DNA of 64,000 bases from Neisseria chenwenguii. Lineage in GTDB: Bacteria > Pseudomonadota > Gammaproteobacteria > Burkholderiales > Neisseriaceae. The notes beneath the pieces are model-generated. The model had not been told where the DNA came from. It worked only from the letters and a program-made list of their open reading frames with translations, and did not search any database. The translations under genes were made by a program, and so were the position numbers. Positions 48,979 to 58,309 of this stretch are shown piece after piece (the stretch's first letter is position 1; each line of letters opens with the position of its first letter). The DNA is taken from positions 558,001 to 622,000 of the forward strand of contig NZ_CP022278.1 in the NCBI RefSeq assembly GCF_002216145.1, read 5' to 3'.

Positions 48979-49605
48979 ATGATTGAATTAACCAAAATCA
49001 ACCTTCTGCCCTATCGGGAAGAAATCAAGCAGCGTAAGAAGCAGCAGTTCAAAGTAATGATGCTTGCCGCTCTGCTTGCAGGTTTGGGGCTTTCGGTGCT
49101 TGCCTACCTGGGCATTGAAAACGCCGTCAGCAGCCAGCAAGGCCGCAACAGCTTTTTAGAATCGGAAATCGCCAAACTCGACAAAGACTTGGGCGAAATC
49201 CAAAAGCTGCAACAGGAAAAAGAAAACTTCCTGGCGAAAAAACTGAAAGTTGAAGAGCTTCAGGAAAAACGTTCGCAAGCCGCCTACATTATCGACACCT
49301 TAAATGTATTGACGCCGGACAACACCTACCTGACCGCGATTGAGGCCGAAAGCCCGACCAGCTACAAAGTAACCGGCCACGCCGCCAGCGACAACAAAAT
49401 CGCCATGCTGATGCGCTCACTTCCAAGCACAGGCGTTTTTGCCCAGCCCGAGCTTTTGAGCATCAAAAAAGTCGATAACTACCAAGAATTTACTTTAAAA
49501 GTCTTACTGACACAAAACATTACGCCCGCACCGGCAGCAGCAACTGCAACACCGGCAGCCCCCGCCGCCGCATCAGCCGCCGCCACGCAGGAACAGGAAA
49601 AATAA
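48979..49605 (+). CDS. pilN: Type IV pilus assembly protein PilN
   Basis: Bitopic inner-membrane protein. 208 residues opening MIELTKINLLPYREE, the PilM-binding motif INLLPYR. One helix at about 25-45, a coiled coil to about 95 (LDKDLGEIQKLQQEKENFLAKK), a ferredoxin-like domain and an alanine/proline-rich tail (APAAATATPAAPAAASAAAT). AAGGGG precedes the ATG. Four bases separate it from pilO. Confidence 0.95.
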   Translation: MIELTKINLLPYREEIKQRKKQQFKVMMLAALLAGLGLSVLAYLGIENAVSSQQGRNSFLESEIAKLDKDLGEIQKLQQEKENFLAKKLKVEELQEKRSQAAYIIDTLNVLTPDNTYLTAIEAESPTSYKVTGHAASDNKIAMLMRSLPSTGVFAQPELLSIKKVDNYQEFTLKVLLTQNITPAPAAATATPAAPAAASAAATQEQEK

Positions 49606-49608
49606 ATC

Positions 49609-50280
49609 ATGGCAAATAAAAAATTAAAAGATATGGATGTGCAAAGCCTCCATCTTCTCAATATGCCGACCAAGTGCGTACTGGCAGGTTTGGCTGTAGC
49701 AGGGGTATTGGCCGTCGGATATTTCGGCGTTTTCCGCGGGCAGCTCGAAACGCTGTCGCAAGCCGAAGCAAAAGAGGTTGAATTAAAAGAAACCTACACC
49801 AAAAAAAGCATCGAAGCGGCCAGTCTGGACAACCTCAAAGCCGAGTTGGCATCCATTCGTTCCGCCTTTGACGTATTGCTGAAACAGCTTCCGACCGATG
49901 CCGAAATCCCGACCCTGATTCAGGAATTGCACCAAGCCGGCGCGACCAACGGCCTCCGCCTCGACAGCGTCACCCCGCAAGCGCCTGAAAACGACGGTCC
50001 GATTCAAAAACTGCCGTACGCGATTGCGATTACCGGGAAATATGACCAAATCAGCAAATTTACGCGAGACGTAGGCGAGCTCTCCCGCATCATCACGATG
50101 GAATCGCTCAAAATCAGCCATGCCAACGCCGACAAAAACGGCAAAAACGACCAGCTGACCCTGAGTGCAACCGCCACCACCTACAAAGCCCGTCCGGCTG
50201 AAGAAGTTGCCGCAGAAGCTAAAGCCAAAGAAGCCGAACAAGCCAAAGGCGATGCCGCAAGCGGTTCGTCCGACAAATAA
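49609..50280 (+). CDS. pilO: Type IV pilus assembly protein PilO
   Basis: Dimer partner of PilN. 223 residues: a membrane helix at about 25-42 (LAGLAVAGVLAVGYFGVF), a coiled coil with AEAKEVELKETYTKKSIEA and a periplasmic ferredoxin-like domain. The tail EEVAAEAKAKEAEQAKGDA is acidic and low complexity. Confidence 0.95.
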   Translation: MANKKLKDMDVQSLHLLNMPTKCVLAGLAVAGVLAVGYFGVFRGQLETLSQAEAKEVELKETYTKKSIEAASLDNLKAELASIRSAFDVLLKQLPTDAEIPTLIQELHQAGATNGLRLDSVTPQAPENDGPIQKLPYAIAITGKYDQISKFTRDVGELSRIITMESLKISHANADKNGKNDQLTLSATATTYKARPAEEVAAEAKAKEAEQAKGDAASGSSDK

Positions 50281-50300
50281 AAAAGTAATTTAGGGAAATC

Positions 50301-50867
50301 ATGAAGCATACCATCTTACTATTAGGCATTTTGTCCGTAACCGCCTGCACGCCCACTTACGACGACTTAAGCAAATGGACGGCAGATACACGCGAAAAAG
50401 CCAAAACCAACATCATTCCGTTTGAAGCGCCGACGATTACACCGCCCAAAGCCTATATTCCGCCCGCCTTTTCAGGATTGAATTCGTTTGACTCACGCCG
50501 TTTGGAAACCGCCCCCAAAGGCGGCAACGCACCAAACCCCAACCGCAGAAAAGAAGCATTGGAAGCCTTCAGTCTGGAAAACCTGACCTATGTCGGCACC
50601 CTGCGCAGTGGCGGAAAAATTTCCGGATACGTCAAAGCCGGAGATCATGTCTATACCGTCAAACCGGGCAACTACCTCGGTCAAAACCACGGCAGAATCC
50701 AAAGCATCACAGACGACAAAATCATCCTGACCGAGCTGATTGAAGACAGCTACGGCAACTGGGTTTACCGCAAAGCAGAGCTGCCGCTGAACAAAAAAGC
50801 CGACGACAGCAACACACAAAATGCAACATCAGCAGCTTCCGCCAGCGAATCTGCCAAACCGAATTAA
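50301..50867 (+). CDS. pilP: Type IV pilus assembly lipoprotein PilP
   Basis: Inner-membrane lipoprotein linking PilNO to the PilQ secretin. 188 residues with lipobox VTAC at about 13-16, a proline-rich extended segment (FEAPTITPPKAYIPPAF) and a C-terminal beta domain (YVGTLRSGGKISGYVKAGDHVYTVKPGNYLG). Serine/alanine-rich tail. AGGGAAATC precedes the ATG. Confidence 0.95.
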   Translation: MKHTILLLGILSVTACTPTYDDLSKWTADTREKAKTNIIPFEAPTITPPKAYIPPAFSGLNSFDSRRLETAPKGGNAPNPNRRKEALEAFSLENLTYVGTLRSGGKISGYVKAGDHVYTVKPGNYLGQNHGRIQSITDDKIILTELIEDSYGNWVYRKAELPLNKKADDSNTQNATSAASASESAKPN

Positions 50868-50884
50868 TTTAAGGGGTCTCACTC

Positions 50885-52993
50885 ATGAAAACCAAATACG
50901 CAACTAAACTCTTGGCAGGCTTGGGCATTGCAGCAGCCGTTCAGACGGCCTTTGCAGGCAACATTACCGACATCAACGTCTCCACCCTGCCCGACAACCA
51001 AAAAATCGTCAAAATCCGCTTTGATCGCGATGTGACCAGCCCGAGCGGCTTCGTCACCACCACGCCCTCGCGCATCGCACTGGATTTTGCCAACACCAAC
51101 ATCAAATTGGCGCAACCCGTTTTAGAATACGCCGACCCGCTTTTGAGCCGGATTACCGCCGCACAAAACAACAAGCGCGCACGCATCCTGCTGGGTCTGA
51201 ACAAAGCCGGCCAATACAATACCGAAATCCGCGGTAACGAAGTATGGGTATTCGTCAACGAATCCGCCGACCAAACTGCCGCCGCAGGCAGCTACGTTGC
51301 CGACAATTCGCAAGTACGCGCCAGCAAAACCAGCCAAGCCGTTTCCTCTGCGAATATCGACTTCCGCAAAGGTTCGCGCAATTCGGGCATCATCGAGCTT
51401 TCCGCCGCAGGCTTCTCCGGCCAGCCCGACATCAAACAACAGCGCGACCGCGTCGTGATTACGCTGAAAAACCACCCCCTGCCCACCCAAGCGCAGCGCA
51501 GCTTGGACGTCGGTGATTTCAACACGCCCGTGCAAAACGTAACCCTCAAACGCATCGGCAACGCCACCCAGCTGATTATCCGCAACAACGGCAACTGGGA
51601 CATCAACACCAAAGCCGTATCCGGCCGCTACACCTTTGAAATTTCGCCAAAAGCCGCCGCAACCGAAACCAGCGGTCTGAACAGCAACGCCAACAAATCC
51701 TTCAAAGGACGCAAAATCTCCTTAGACTTCCAAGATGTCGAAGTCCGCACCATTTTGCAGATTCTGGCCAAAGAATCAGGCGTCAACATCGTCGCCAGCG
51801 ATACCGTCAACGGCAAAATGACTCTGTCGCTGAAAGATGTACCCTGGGATCAGGCTTTGGATTTAGTGATGCAGGCACGCAATCTCGATATGCGCCGCCA
51901 AGGCAACATCATCAACATCGCCCCGCGCGATGAACTTTTAGCCAAAGACAAAGCATTCCTCCAAGCCGAAAAAGAAATTTCCGAGCTGGGCCCGCTCTAC
52001 TCGCAAACCTTCCAACTGAAATACAAAAACGTCGAAGAATTCCGCAAAATCCTGCGTTTGGACGACAGCGGCAGTTCTAGCTCCAACGGTCGTAACACTT
52101 TATTGAGCGAACGCGGCAGCGCCCTGATCGATCCGGCTACCAACACTTTGATCATCACCGACAACCGCAAAGTGATTGAAAAATTCCGCAAACTGATCGA
52201 CGAATTGGACGTCGCCACCCGTCAAGTGATGGTAGAAGCGCGTATCGTTGAAGCAGAAGACGGGTTCTCACGCAATTTGGGTGTAAAATTTGGTTATACT
52301 GGTCGAAGCAATAAAGCCGGCGGTGAAAACACTGGCAATGGTTGGGGCTCGAGCCTGTCAAATGCCCACAGTGCGGCAGGCGGATCATTTAACTTGAGCC
52401 CCAACATCAGCCTGCCCGTTGCCAGTGCAACCTCATCCATCGCCTTGGTCCGTTCGGTTGCCTCCGGTGCGTTGGGCTTGGAACTGTCCGCTTCCGAATC
52501 GCAAGAAAAGAGCAAAACCCTTTCCAACCCGCGCGTTCTGACCCAAGACCGCAAAGAAGCCGTCATCGAATCCGGCTCGGAAATTCCTTACCAAGAAGCA
52601 TCTTCCAGCGGCGCAACCTCGGTCAGCTTCAAAAAAGCCGTGTTGGGTCTGACCGTCACCCCGAATATCACCCCCGACGGTCAGATTATCATGTCGGTAA
52701 AAATCACCAAAGACTCGCCGCAGGATTGTACGGTTGACGGACTGGTTACCAAATGTATCAGCACCAAAAACCTGAATACCCAAGCTATGGTGGAAGACGG
52801 TGGCACGTTGATTATCGGCGGCATTTACGAAGAGGAAAACGGTACCATCACCAACAAAGTACCGCTCTTGGGTGACATCCCCGTCGTCGGCAACCTGTTT
52901 AAATCCCGCGGCCGCAGCGATAAAAAGCGTGAACTGCTGGTATTCATTACCCCGCGCATCATGGACAGCGCCGGCAGCAACTTGCGCTACTAA
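50885..52993 (+). CDS. pilQ: Type IV pilus secretin PilQ
   Basis: Outer-membrane channel for the pilus and for DNA uptake. 702 residues: signal cut after AFA at 24, two AMIN-type beta domains (about 27-120 and 150-250), the N0/N1 region from about 275 and the secretin core ending [17 protein letters not shown]. Meningococcal PilQ is around 760 residues with a lysine/glutamine/alanine small basic repeat region; here the matching linker is short and serine-rich, so those repeats are missing. A full 12-base uptake word lies in the signal-peptide codons at 50940-50951. Confidence 0.96.
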   Translation: MKTKYATKLLAGLGIAAAVQTAFAGNITDINVSTLPDNQKIVKIRFDRDVTSPSGFVTTTPSRIALDFANTNIKLAQPVLEYADPLLSRITAAQNNKRARILLGLNKAGQYNTEIRGNEVWVFVNESADQTAAAGSYVADNSQVRASKTSQAVSSANIDFRKGSRNSGIIELSAAGFSGQPDIKQQRDRVVITLKNHPLPTQAQRSLDVGDFNTPVQNVTLKRIGNATQLIIRNNGNWDINTKAVSGRYTFEISPKAAATETSGLNSNANKSFKGRKISLDFQDVEVRTILQILAKESGVNIVASDTVNGKMTLSLKDVPWDQALDLVMQARNLDMRRQGNIINIAPRDELLAKDKAFLQAEKEISELGPLYSQTFQLKYKNVEEFRKILRLDDSGSSSSNGRNTLLSERGSALIDPATNTLIITDNRKVIEKFRKLIDELDVATRQVMVEARIVEAEDGFSRNLGVKFGYTGRSNKAGGENTGNGWGSSLSNAHSAAGGSFNLSPNISLPVASATSSIALVRSVASGALGLELSASESQEKSKTLSNPRVLTQDRKEAVIESGSEIPYQEASSSGATSVSFKKAVLGLTVTPNITPDGQIIMSVKITKDSPQDCTVDGLVTKCISTKNLNTQAMVEDGGTLIIGGIYEEENGTITNKVPLLGDIPVVGNLFKSRGRSDKKRELLVFITPRIMDSAGSNLRY

Positions 52994-53114
52994 CCGCAGC
53001 CAAACAGGCATACATCTTTTCAGATGTATGCCTGTTTTAATATATCCTTGCGCACTTATCGGCAACATGCTGCGGCAAAACATTTTCCTGCCAATATCGT
53101 ATAAAATGCGGCCT

Positions 53115-53651
53115 ATGGAAAAACCAAACGGCAATCTCATCCTTATCGGCCTGATGGGCGCGGGCAAAACCACACTGGGCAAGCATCTTGCCCAAATGCT
53201 CGGCCGCCCGTTTTACGACAGCGACCACGAAATCTGCACCGCGTCAGGCGTTTCGATTCCGACCATTTTCGAAGTAGAAGGCGAACAAGGCTTCCGTAAC
53301 CGCGAAACCGCCATGTTGAAAAAACTGGCCGCCGAACACAATATCGTCCTCTCCACAGGCGGGGGCGCCGTCTTGCGCGAAGAAAACCGCGACTGCCTGC
53401 GCAACAACGGCACCGTCGTTTACCTGCACACCCTGCCCGAAATCCTGCTCGAACGCACCCGCTACGACACCAACCGTCCGCTTTTGAAAGTGGCCGACCC
53501 GCTGGCCAAACTGCAAGAGCTCTACACCGCGCGCGACGCACTCTACCGTAAAACCGCCCACCACGTCATCGAATCCGGCAGCTACCAAAACACCGTCAAC
53601 CGCCTGCTGGACATTTTAAAATCGGAAGAAACCGCCGCACAAAGCGCATAA
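53115..53651 (+). CDS. aroK: Shikimate kinase
   Basis: Phosphorylates shikimate in aromatic amino acid synthesis. 178 residues with Walker [10 protein letters not shown] at 12-20, DSD-like shikimate site (YDSDHEI), GGGAV and the lid R ([12 protein letters not shown]). An in-frame ATG at 53106 would add three residues; neither has a strong ribosome site. Follows pilQ and precedes aroB on the same strand. Confidence 0.95.
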   Translation: MEKPNGNLILIGLMGAGKTTLGKHLAQMLGRPFYDSDHEICTASGVSIPTIFEVEGEQGFRNRETAMLKKLAAEHNIVLSTGGGAVLREENRDCLRNNGTVVYLHTLPEILLERTRYDTNRPLLKVADPLAKLQELYTARDALYRKTAHHVIESGSYQNTVNRLLDILKSEETAAQSA

Positions 53652-53655
53652 CCTT

Positions 53656-53691
53656 AGGCCGTCTGAAAACGCCGTTTACTTTTCAGACGGA
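53656..53691 (+). terminator. Inverted uptake-sequence hairpin after aroK
   Basis: AGGCCGTCTGAAAA pairs with TTTTCAGACGGA, one mismatch at the base, four bases past the aroK stop. Confidence 0.6.
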
Positions 53692-53807
53692 CTTAAAATC
53701 AGCAAAATCAGCGGAATTTCTACAAATTAAGAACCGCCCCGCCTGTATGCGGGTTTTGCATCATAGCTATCTACACAACTCAAAGCAGGTTTCCTGCAAA
53801 ACAGGCG

Positions 53808-53977
53808 TAGGTCGTGTCAGCCCGCCTCAAGCGGGTGTAACACGACACAGCATTGTTTCAGTCCCTGCCAGCATCCGTTTTCTTAAAACGGCACGGAATG
53901 TTTTTTAGATTTCTCTGACATTTCCATGTTTATTTTGTCGTGTTACGTCCGCAAAAGCGCGGACGTAACACGACCTA
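53808..53977. repeat. Non-coding element with TAGGTCGTGT ends and internal palindromes (170 bp)
   Basis: Ten-base ends TAGGTCGTGT and ACACGACCTA face inward. Inside are GCCCGCCTCAAGCGGGTGT and TACGTCCGCAAAAGCGCGGA, two hairpins each followed or preceded by GTGTTAC or TAACACGAC. The middle is AT-rich. It looks like a small non-autonomous repeat. Confidence 0.6.
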
Positions 53978-54104
53978 TCAGCTAACCGAAACGGGAATAA
54001 ACGGAAATAGTTGCGCAGATACCTATTGTTACCCTCCCACGCTTTCACACACCCGAACAAGGCCGTCTGAAAGCCCGATCATCCCCATTACCCACGGATT
54101 ACCC

Positions 54105-55202
54105 ATGCCTGCCCGTCCCCTCCATACCCTGACCGTCCAACCCCCGTCCCATGCCTATCCGATTTTTATCGGCCAAAACCTGCTCGATTCGGCACATGAA
54201 TTGCTCAAACCCCATCTGAGCAAAAAAGCCGCCGTCATCACCAACGAAACCGTCGCACCGCTCTATCTCGAAAAATTTCAGACGGCCTTAGACCAAGCCG
54301 GCATCCCGCATTTCAGCATTGTCCTGCCCGACGGCGAAGAATACAAAAATTGGCAAACGCTCAACCTGATTTTCGACAGCCTGATGCAAAACCGCGCCGA
54401 GCGCAAAACTACGCTGATTGCGCTCGGCGGCGGCGTTATCGGCGACATGGTCGGATTTGCCGCCGCCACCTACCAGCGCGGCACGCCGTTTATCCAAGTG
54501 CCCACCACTCTGCTCAGTCAGGTCGATTCCTCTGTCGGCGGGAAAACCGCAATCAACCACCCGCTCGGCAAAAACATGATCGGCGCGTTTTACCAGCCGC
54601 AGGCCGTCTTGGCCGACCTGACCGTTTTGCAGACCCTGCCCGCGCGCGAACTTTCAGCCGGCATGGCCGAAGTCGTCAAATACGGCGCACTCGGCGACGC
54701 CGCGTTTTTCGCGTGGCTCGAACAAAACATGACCGGCCTCATGGCGCAGCAACCCGAAAAACTCGCCCAAGCGGTTTACCACTGCTGCAAAATGAAAGCC
54801 GACATCGTTTCCCAAGACGAAACCGAACAAGGCATCCGCGCATGGCTCAATCTCGGCCACACCTTCGGCCACGCCATTGAAGCCGAAATGGGCTACGGCA
54901 ACTGGCTGCACGGCGAAGCCGTCGCCGCCGGCACCGTCTTGGCCGCCCGCCTCTCCGAACAGTTTGGAAAAACCACGGCCGCCGACACCCAACGCATCGC
55001 CGCCCTGCTCCAAGCCGCCCGCCTCCCCGCCGCACCGCCGCAGTTTACCTTTGAAAAATGGCTGGAACACATGAGCCATGACAAAAAAGTCGAAAGCAGC
55101 GTCATGCGCTTTATCGGTCTGAACCGCATCGGTGAAGCGAACATCACCGAAATCACCGATCCCGAAATCCTGCGGCGCACGCTGCAACCGTATCTGCCTT
55201 AA
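54105..55202 (+). CDS. aroB: 3-dehydroquinate synthase
   Basis: Second step of the shikimate pathway, NAD- and metal-dependent. 365 residues from the ATG at 54105; the frame opens earlier (53940) but that part runs through a repeat and is not family-like. [19 protein letters not shown] near 108-125, [17 protein letters not shown], and metal ligands in [12 protein letters not shown] and [10 protein letters not shown] are intact. Confidence 0.95.
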   Translation: MPARPLHTLTVQPPSHAYPIFIGQNLLDSAHELLKPHLSKKAAVITNETVAPLYLEKFQTALDQAGIPHFSIVLPDGEEYKNWQTLNLIFDSLMQNRAERKTTLIALGGGVIGDMVGFAAATYQRGTPFIQVPTTLLSQVDSSVGGKTAINHPLGKNMIGAFYQPQAVLADLTVLQTLPARELSAGMAEVVKYGALGDAAFFAWLEQNMTGLMAQQPEKLAQAVYHCCKMKADIVSQDETEQGIRAWLNLGHTFGHAIEAEMGYGNWLHGEAVAAGTVLAARLSEQFGKTTAADTQRIAALLQAARLPAAPPQFTFEKWLEHMSHDKKVESSVMRFIGLNRIGEANITEITDPEILRRTLQPYLP

Positions 55203-55293
55203 GCCTGCATGATGCAAAACGGCAGACTGAGACCTTTGCAAAATTCAGAAGTGTCCGCCTAAATGCCGTCTGAAACGGTTAATCACTAAACGG

Positions 55294-55401
55294 ACGTCCT
55301 TCCCGCACAAGCGGGAATCCACGGTTTAAAACAGGCAATATCTTGTTTTAACACAGTTTCAGGAAATCAAACATGGATTCCCGCCTGCGCAGGCAGGACG
55401 T
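55294..55401. mobile_element. dRS3-like element with 28 bp inverted ends (108 bp)
   Basis: The left end ACGTCCTTCCCGCACAAGCG followed by GGAATCCA matches the complement of the right end TGGATTCCCGCCTGCGCAGG followed by CAGGACGT. Each end contains an ATTCCCGC-type palindrome like the meningococcal dRS3 repeat. The 50-base centre is AT-rich (AACAGGCAATATCTTGTTTT). Confidence 0.65.
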
Positions 55402-55415
55402 CTGTGAAAGTTTTT

Positions 55416-55443
55416 GCGCTGAGCGCAGTCGAAGTGTCAGACG
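55416..55443 (+). repeat. GAGCGCAGTCGAAGT repeat word, copy 5
   Basis: GCGCTGAGCGCAGTCGAAGT followed by GTCAGACG, directly after the dRS3-like element. Confidence 0.6.
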
Positions 55444-55637
55444 TTTTTTTTGATTTTTGCAAAGATCTCAAACTGCTTTTCAGACGGCCTACGGCTGTTG
55501 TTAAAGATAAAAACTGCCCGCAAGGCCGTCTGAAAATCCCGAAAATCCCCCAAAACCTTTCAGACAACCTCCCCCTTCCCCCGCCAAACTGTTAAACTTC
55601 CCAACGTCTTTACCCACTCCGATTTCAAGGTTCCGCC

Positions 55638-56480
55638 ATGTGCCAGCTTTTAGGCATGAACTGCAATACGCCCACCGACATTATGTTTTCCTTTGAAGGT
55701 TTCCGCCGCCGCGGCGGGATTACCGACCACCACGCCGACGGTTTCGGCATCGGCTTTTTCGAAGGGCGCGGCGTGCGGCTGTTTCACGACGACAAGCCCA
55801 GCGCCAATTCGCCCGTAGCCGACCTCATCCGCGCCTATCCCATCAAATCCGAAAACGTCATCGCCCACATCCGCAAAGCCTCGCAAGGCCAGACTTCGCT
55901 GGCGAACACCCACCCTTTCATGCGCGAAATGTGGGGCGAATACTGGCTGTTTGCCCACAACGGACACCTCATTGACTTCTCCCCCGAGCAAGGCGCGTAT
56001 TACCGCGCCGTCGGCTGCACAGATTCGGAACGTGCGTTCTGCTACATTCTCAACCGCCTGCGCAGCCGTTTTCCCGAAAAGCCCGACGATGCCGCGCTGT
56101 TTGACACCGTGTCCGGACTGACCCGCGAAATCCGCGCGTTCGGCCTGTTTAATTTCGTAATGTCCAACGGGGGATTCCTGTTTGCCCACGCCAGCACGCT
56201 GCTGCACTACATCGTGCGAAAAGCCCCGTTCGGCAAGGCGCGGCTGCTCGACGACGACGTAATGGTCGATTTTGCCGAAGTGACCACGCCCAGCGACAAA
56301 GTCGCCGTTATCACCACCCTGCCGCTGACCCGCGACGAAACGTGGCAGCAGCTTGCCGTCAATGAGCTGGCGATGTTCCAAAACGGCGACATCGTCCGCA
56401 GCGACAAGCCCGAAAACCCCGTTTACATGAGCGCGGAAGAAGGCTTGGCGATTGCCCGCGCGGTTGGTATTTCTGTATAA
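55638..56480 (+). CDS. Class II glutamine amidotransferase (YafJ/Gn-AT-II type)
   Basis: 280 residues starting MCQLLGMNCN, so Cys2 becomes the N-terminal nucleophile after Met removal. NTP-hydrolase marks: HHADGFGIGFFEG, HIRKASQGQTSLANTHPF and FAHNGHLIDF, which bind glutamine. It is a stand-alone amidase domain close to E. coli YafJ; the acceptor substrate is unknown. An uptake-word hairpin follows. Confidence 0.87.
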   Translation: MCQLLGMNCNTPTDIMFSFEGFRRRGGITDHHADGFGIGFFEGRGVRLFHDDKPSANSPVADLIRAYPIKSENVIAHIRKASQGQTSLANTHPFMREMWGEYWLFAHNGHLIDFSPEQGAYYRAVGCTDSERAFCYILNRLRSRFPEKPDDAALFDTVSGLTREIRAFGLFNFVMSNGGFLFAHASTLLHYIVRKAPFGKARLLDDDVMVDFAEVTTPSDKVAVITTLPLTRDETWQQLAVNELAMFQNGDIVRSDKPENPVYMSAEEGLAIARAVGISV

Positions 56481-56482
56481 AA

Positions 56483-56514
56483 AGGCCGTCTGAAAACGCG
56501 CTTTCAGACGGCAT
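56483..56514 (+). terminator. Inverted uptake-sequence terminator after the amidotransferase gene
   Basis: AGGCCGTCTGAAA with TTTCAGACGGC around ACGCGC-type loop, three bases past the stop. Confidence 0.6.
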
Positions 56515-56591
56515 CAGCTATAAGCTATACGCCGTTTCCCGCTTGCGCTACAATGACCCTATATTTCAACAGACAATTTCCGACGCTGCCC

Positions 56592-57056
56592 ATGAGATGC
56601 CCCTTCTGCCAACACTCCAACACCCAAGTAACCGACTCGCGCCTGCTGGAAGAAACCAACAGCATCCGCCGCCGCCGCCGTTGCTCGGAATGCGGGCAGC
56701 GGTTCAGCACGTTTGAAACGGTAGAAATGCGCATGCCGCAAGTGGTCAAATCCAACGGCTGCCGCGTGGCGTTCAACCCGCACAAACTCCACACCAGCCT
56801 TTCGCGCGCGCTGCACAAACGCCCCGTTTCGCCCGAAACCATAGACGAAACGGTGGCATTAATCGAACAGCGGCTCTACAAACTCGGCAAAAAAGAAGTG
56901 CCCTCGCAGCTCGTCGGCGAAATGGCGATGGAAGAGCTGGCGAAAATCGACCAAGTGGCGTATGTGCGTTTTGCTTCGGTTTATAAGAGTTTCAACGACG
57001 TTTCCGAATTTACGCAGGCGATCGCAACTTTGCCGCAGGATAATGAGGCCGTCTGA
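56592..57056 (+). CDS. nrdR: Transcriptional repressor NrdR
   Basis: ATP/dATP-sensing repressor of ribonucleotide reductase genes. 154 residues from the ATG at 56592 (MRCPFC); the frame extends to 56553 but that part is not family-like. Zinc ligands C3, C6, C31 and C34, RRRRCSECGQRFSTFE, and the ATP-cone domain from about 49. Its stop codon lies inside an uptake word. Confidence 0.95.
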   Translation: MRCPFCQHSNTQVTDSRLLEETNSIRRRRRCSECGQRFSTFETVEMRMPQVVKSNGCRVAFNPHKLHTSLSRALHKRPVSPETIDETVALIEQRLYKLGKKEVPSQLVGEMAMEELAKIDQVAYVRFASVYKSFNDVSEFTQAIATLPQDNEAV

Positions 57057-57208
57057 AACGTTTGCCTAAATCCACACAAGCCCTCTCCCACGGGAGAGGG
57101 GACAGATTTGCGGAACACGAAACTTTTCAGACGGCCTTTAACCTGTTGTATTTAAAACCTTTCAATGCCGTCTGAAAAATCCCCCAACAAAAAAGGCCGT
57201 CTGAAAAA

Positions 57209-58309
57209 ATGTTTACCCCCCTCGACACTCAAATGATGCAGAACGCCCTTGCCCTTGCGCGGCTCGGGCGTTTTTCCACTTCGCCGAATCCGCGCGTCGG
57301 TTGCGTGATTGCGCGCGGCGGTCAGGTTGTCGGGCAGGGTTTTCACGTTCGGGCAGGCGAGCCGCACGCGGAAGTTCATGCGCTGCGGCAGGCGGGTAAT
57401 GCAGCAAAAGGGGCAACGGCGTATGTGACGCTTGAGCCGTGCAGCCACTACGGGCGCACGCCGCCTTGCGCACAAGCGCTGATCCAGGCGGGCGTGGCGC
57501 GGGTGATCGCGGCGATGGTCGATCCGAATCCGCAGGTTGCGGGCAAGGGTTTGGCGATGCTGGAAGCGGCGGGGATTCAGACGGCCTCGGGTTTGCTCGA
57601 AGCCGAGGCGCGCGAACTCAACCGCGGTTTTCTTTCGCGCATCGAACGCGGGCGGCCGTTTGTCAAACTCAAATGCGCCGCAAGTCTCGACGGCAAAACG
57701 GCGCTTTCAGACGGCCGCAGCCAATGGATTACGGGCGAAGCGGCGCGCGAAGACGTGCAGGTTCTGCGCGCCGAAAGCTGCGCGGTGCTGACCGGCGTCG
57801 GTACCGTTTTGGCCGACAATCCGCGCTTGGATGTGCGCAGTTTTCCCACCCTGCGCCAGCCGGCCCGCATTATTTTGGACAGCCGCCTGCAAACGCCGTT
57901 AAGCAGCCGTTTGGTTTCAGACGGCATTGCACCCACCGTGATTGCCACGCTGGAAAGCGATGAAGGCCGTCTGAAAAATTATCGCGACCGCGACCACGTC
58001 CGCATCATCAGGCCGTCTGAAAACGGACGCGGGCGGATTGATTTGGCGGATCTGCTCAACCGGCTCGCCGCCGAAGGCATAGGCGAACTGATGGCCGAAG
58101 CGGGAGCGACGCTGGCTTCGGCGTTTATCGAAGCGGATTTGGTAGACGAAATCGTGCTCTATCAAGCGCCGAAAATTTTGGGCAACCCGGGACGCGGGCT
58201 GTTTACCCTGCCCGAAAAACCCGCCGCGCTCGCGGGAGAAAGCCGCTGGCGGACGCACGCGGTGGAAATGCTGGGGCAGGATGTTAAATGGACACTACGG
58301 TGCGGGTAA
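57209..58309 (+). CDS. ribD: Bifunctional riboflavin biosynthesis deaminase/reductase RibD
   Basis: 366 residues. Deaminase domain with zinc ligands H53 (HAE, with E55), C78 and C87 in EPCSHYGRTPPC; reductase domain from about 145 with KCAASLDGKTAL, GVGTVLADNPRLDVR and GELMAEAGATLASAFI. Five uptake words lie inside the gene and another ends three bases before the ATG, so the AAAAGG of that word is the only ribosome-site candidate. A hairpin follows. Confidence 0.94.
   Translation: MFTPLDTQMMQNALALARLGRFSTSPNPRVGCVIARGGQVVGQGFHVRAGEPHAEVHALRQAGNAAKGATAYVTLEPCSHYGRTPPCAQALIQAGVARVIAAMVDPNPQVAGKGLAMLEAAGIQTASGLLEAEARELNRGFLSRIERGRPFVKLKCAASLDGKTALSDGRSQWITGEAAREDVQVLRAESCAVLTGVGTVLADNPRLDVRSFPTLRQPARIILDSRLQTPLSSRLVSDGIAPTVIATLESDEGRLKNYRDRDHVRIIRPSENGRGRIDLADLLNRLAAEGIGELMAEAGATLASAFIEADLVDEIVLYQAPKILGNPGRGLFTLPEKPAALAGESRWRTHAVEMLGQDVKWTLRCG

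Larger units (their letters stand above)
53652..54104. other. Intergenic region between aroK and aroB
   Basis: No gene seen. It holds the aroK hairpin at 53656-53691, the inverted-repeat element at 53808-53977 and an uptake word at about 54060-54071 just before aroB. The aroB promoter or read-through start should lie after 53977. Confidence 0.6.
55203..55637. other. Repeat-rich intergenic region between aroB and the amidotransferase gene
   Basis: No gene seen. Contains the dRS3-like element at 55294-55401, the repeat word at 55416-55443 and uptake words near 55263, 55480 and 55522. Confidence 0.6.

Noticed and set aside
53940..54104. Longer aroB start at 53940
   Set aside because: The extra 55 codons run through an inverted-repeat element and do not resemble AroB; the ATG at 54105 gives a normal N-terminus.
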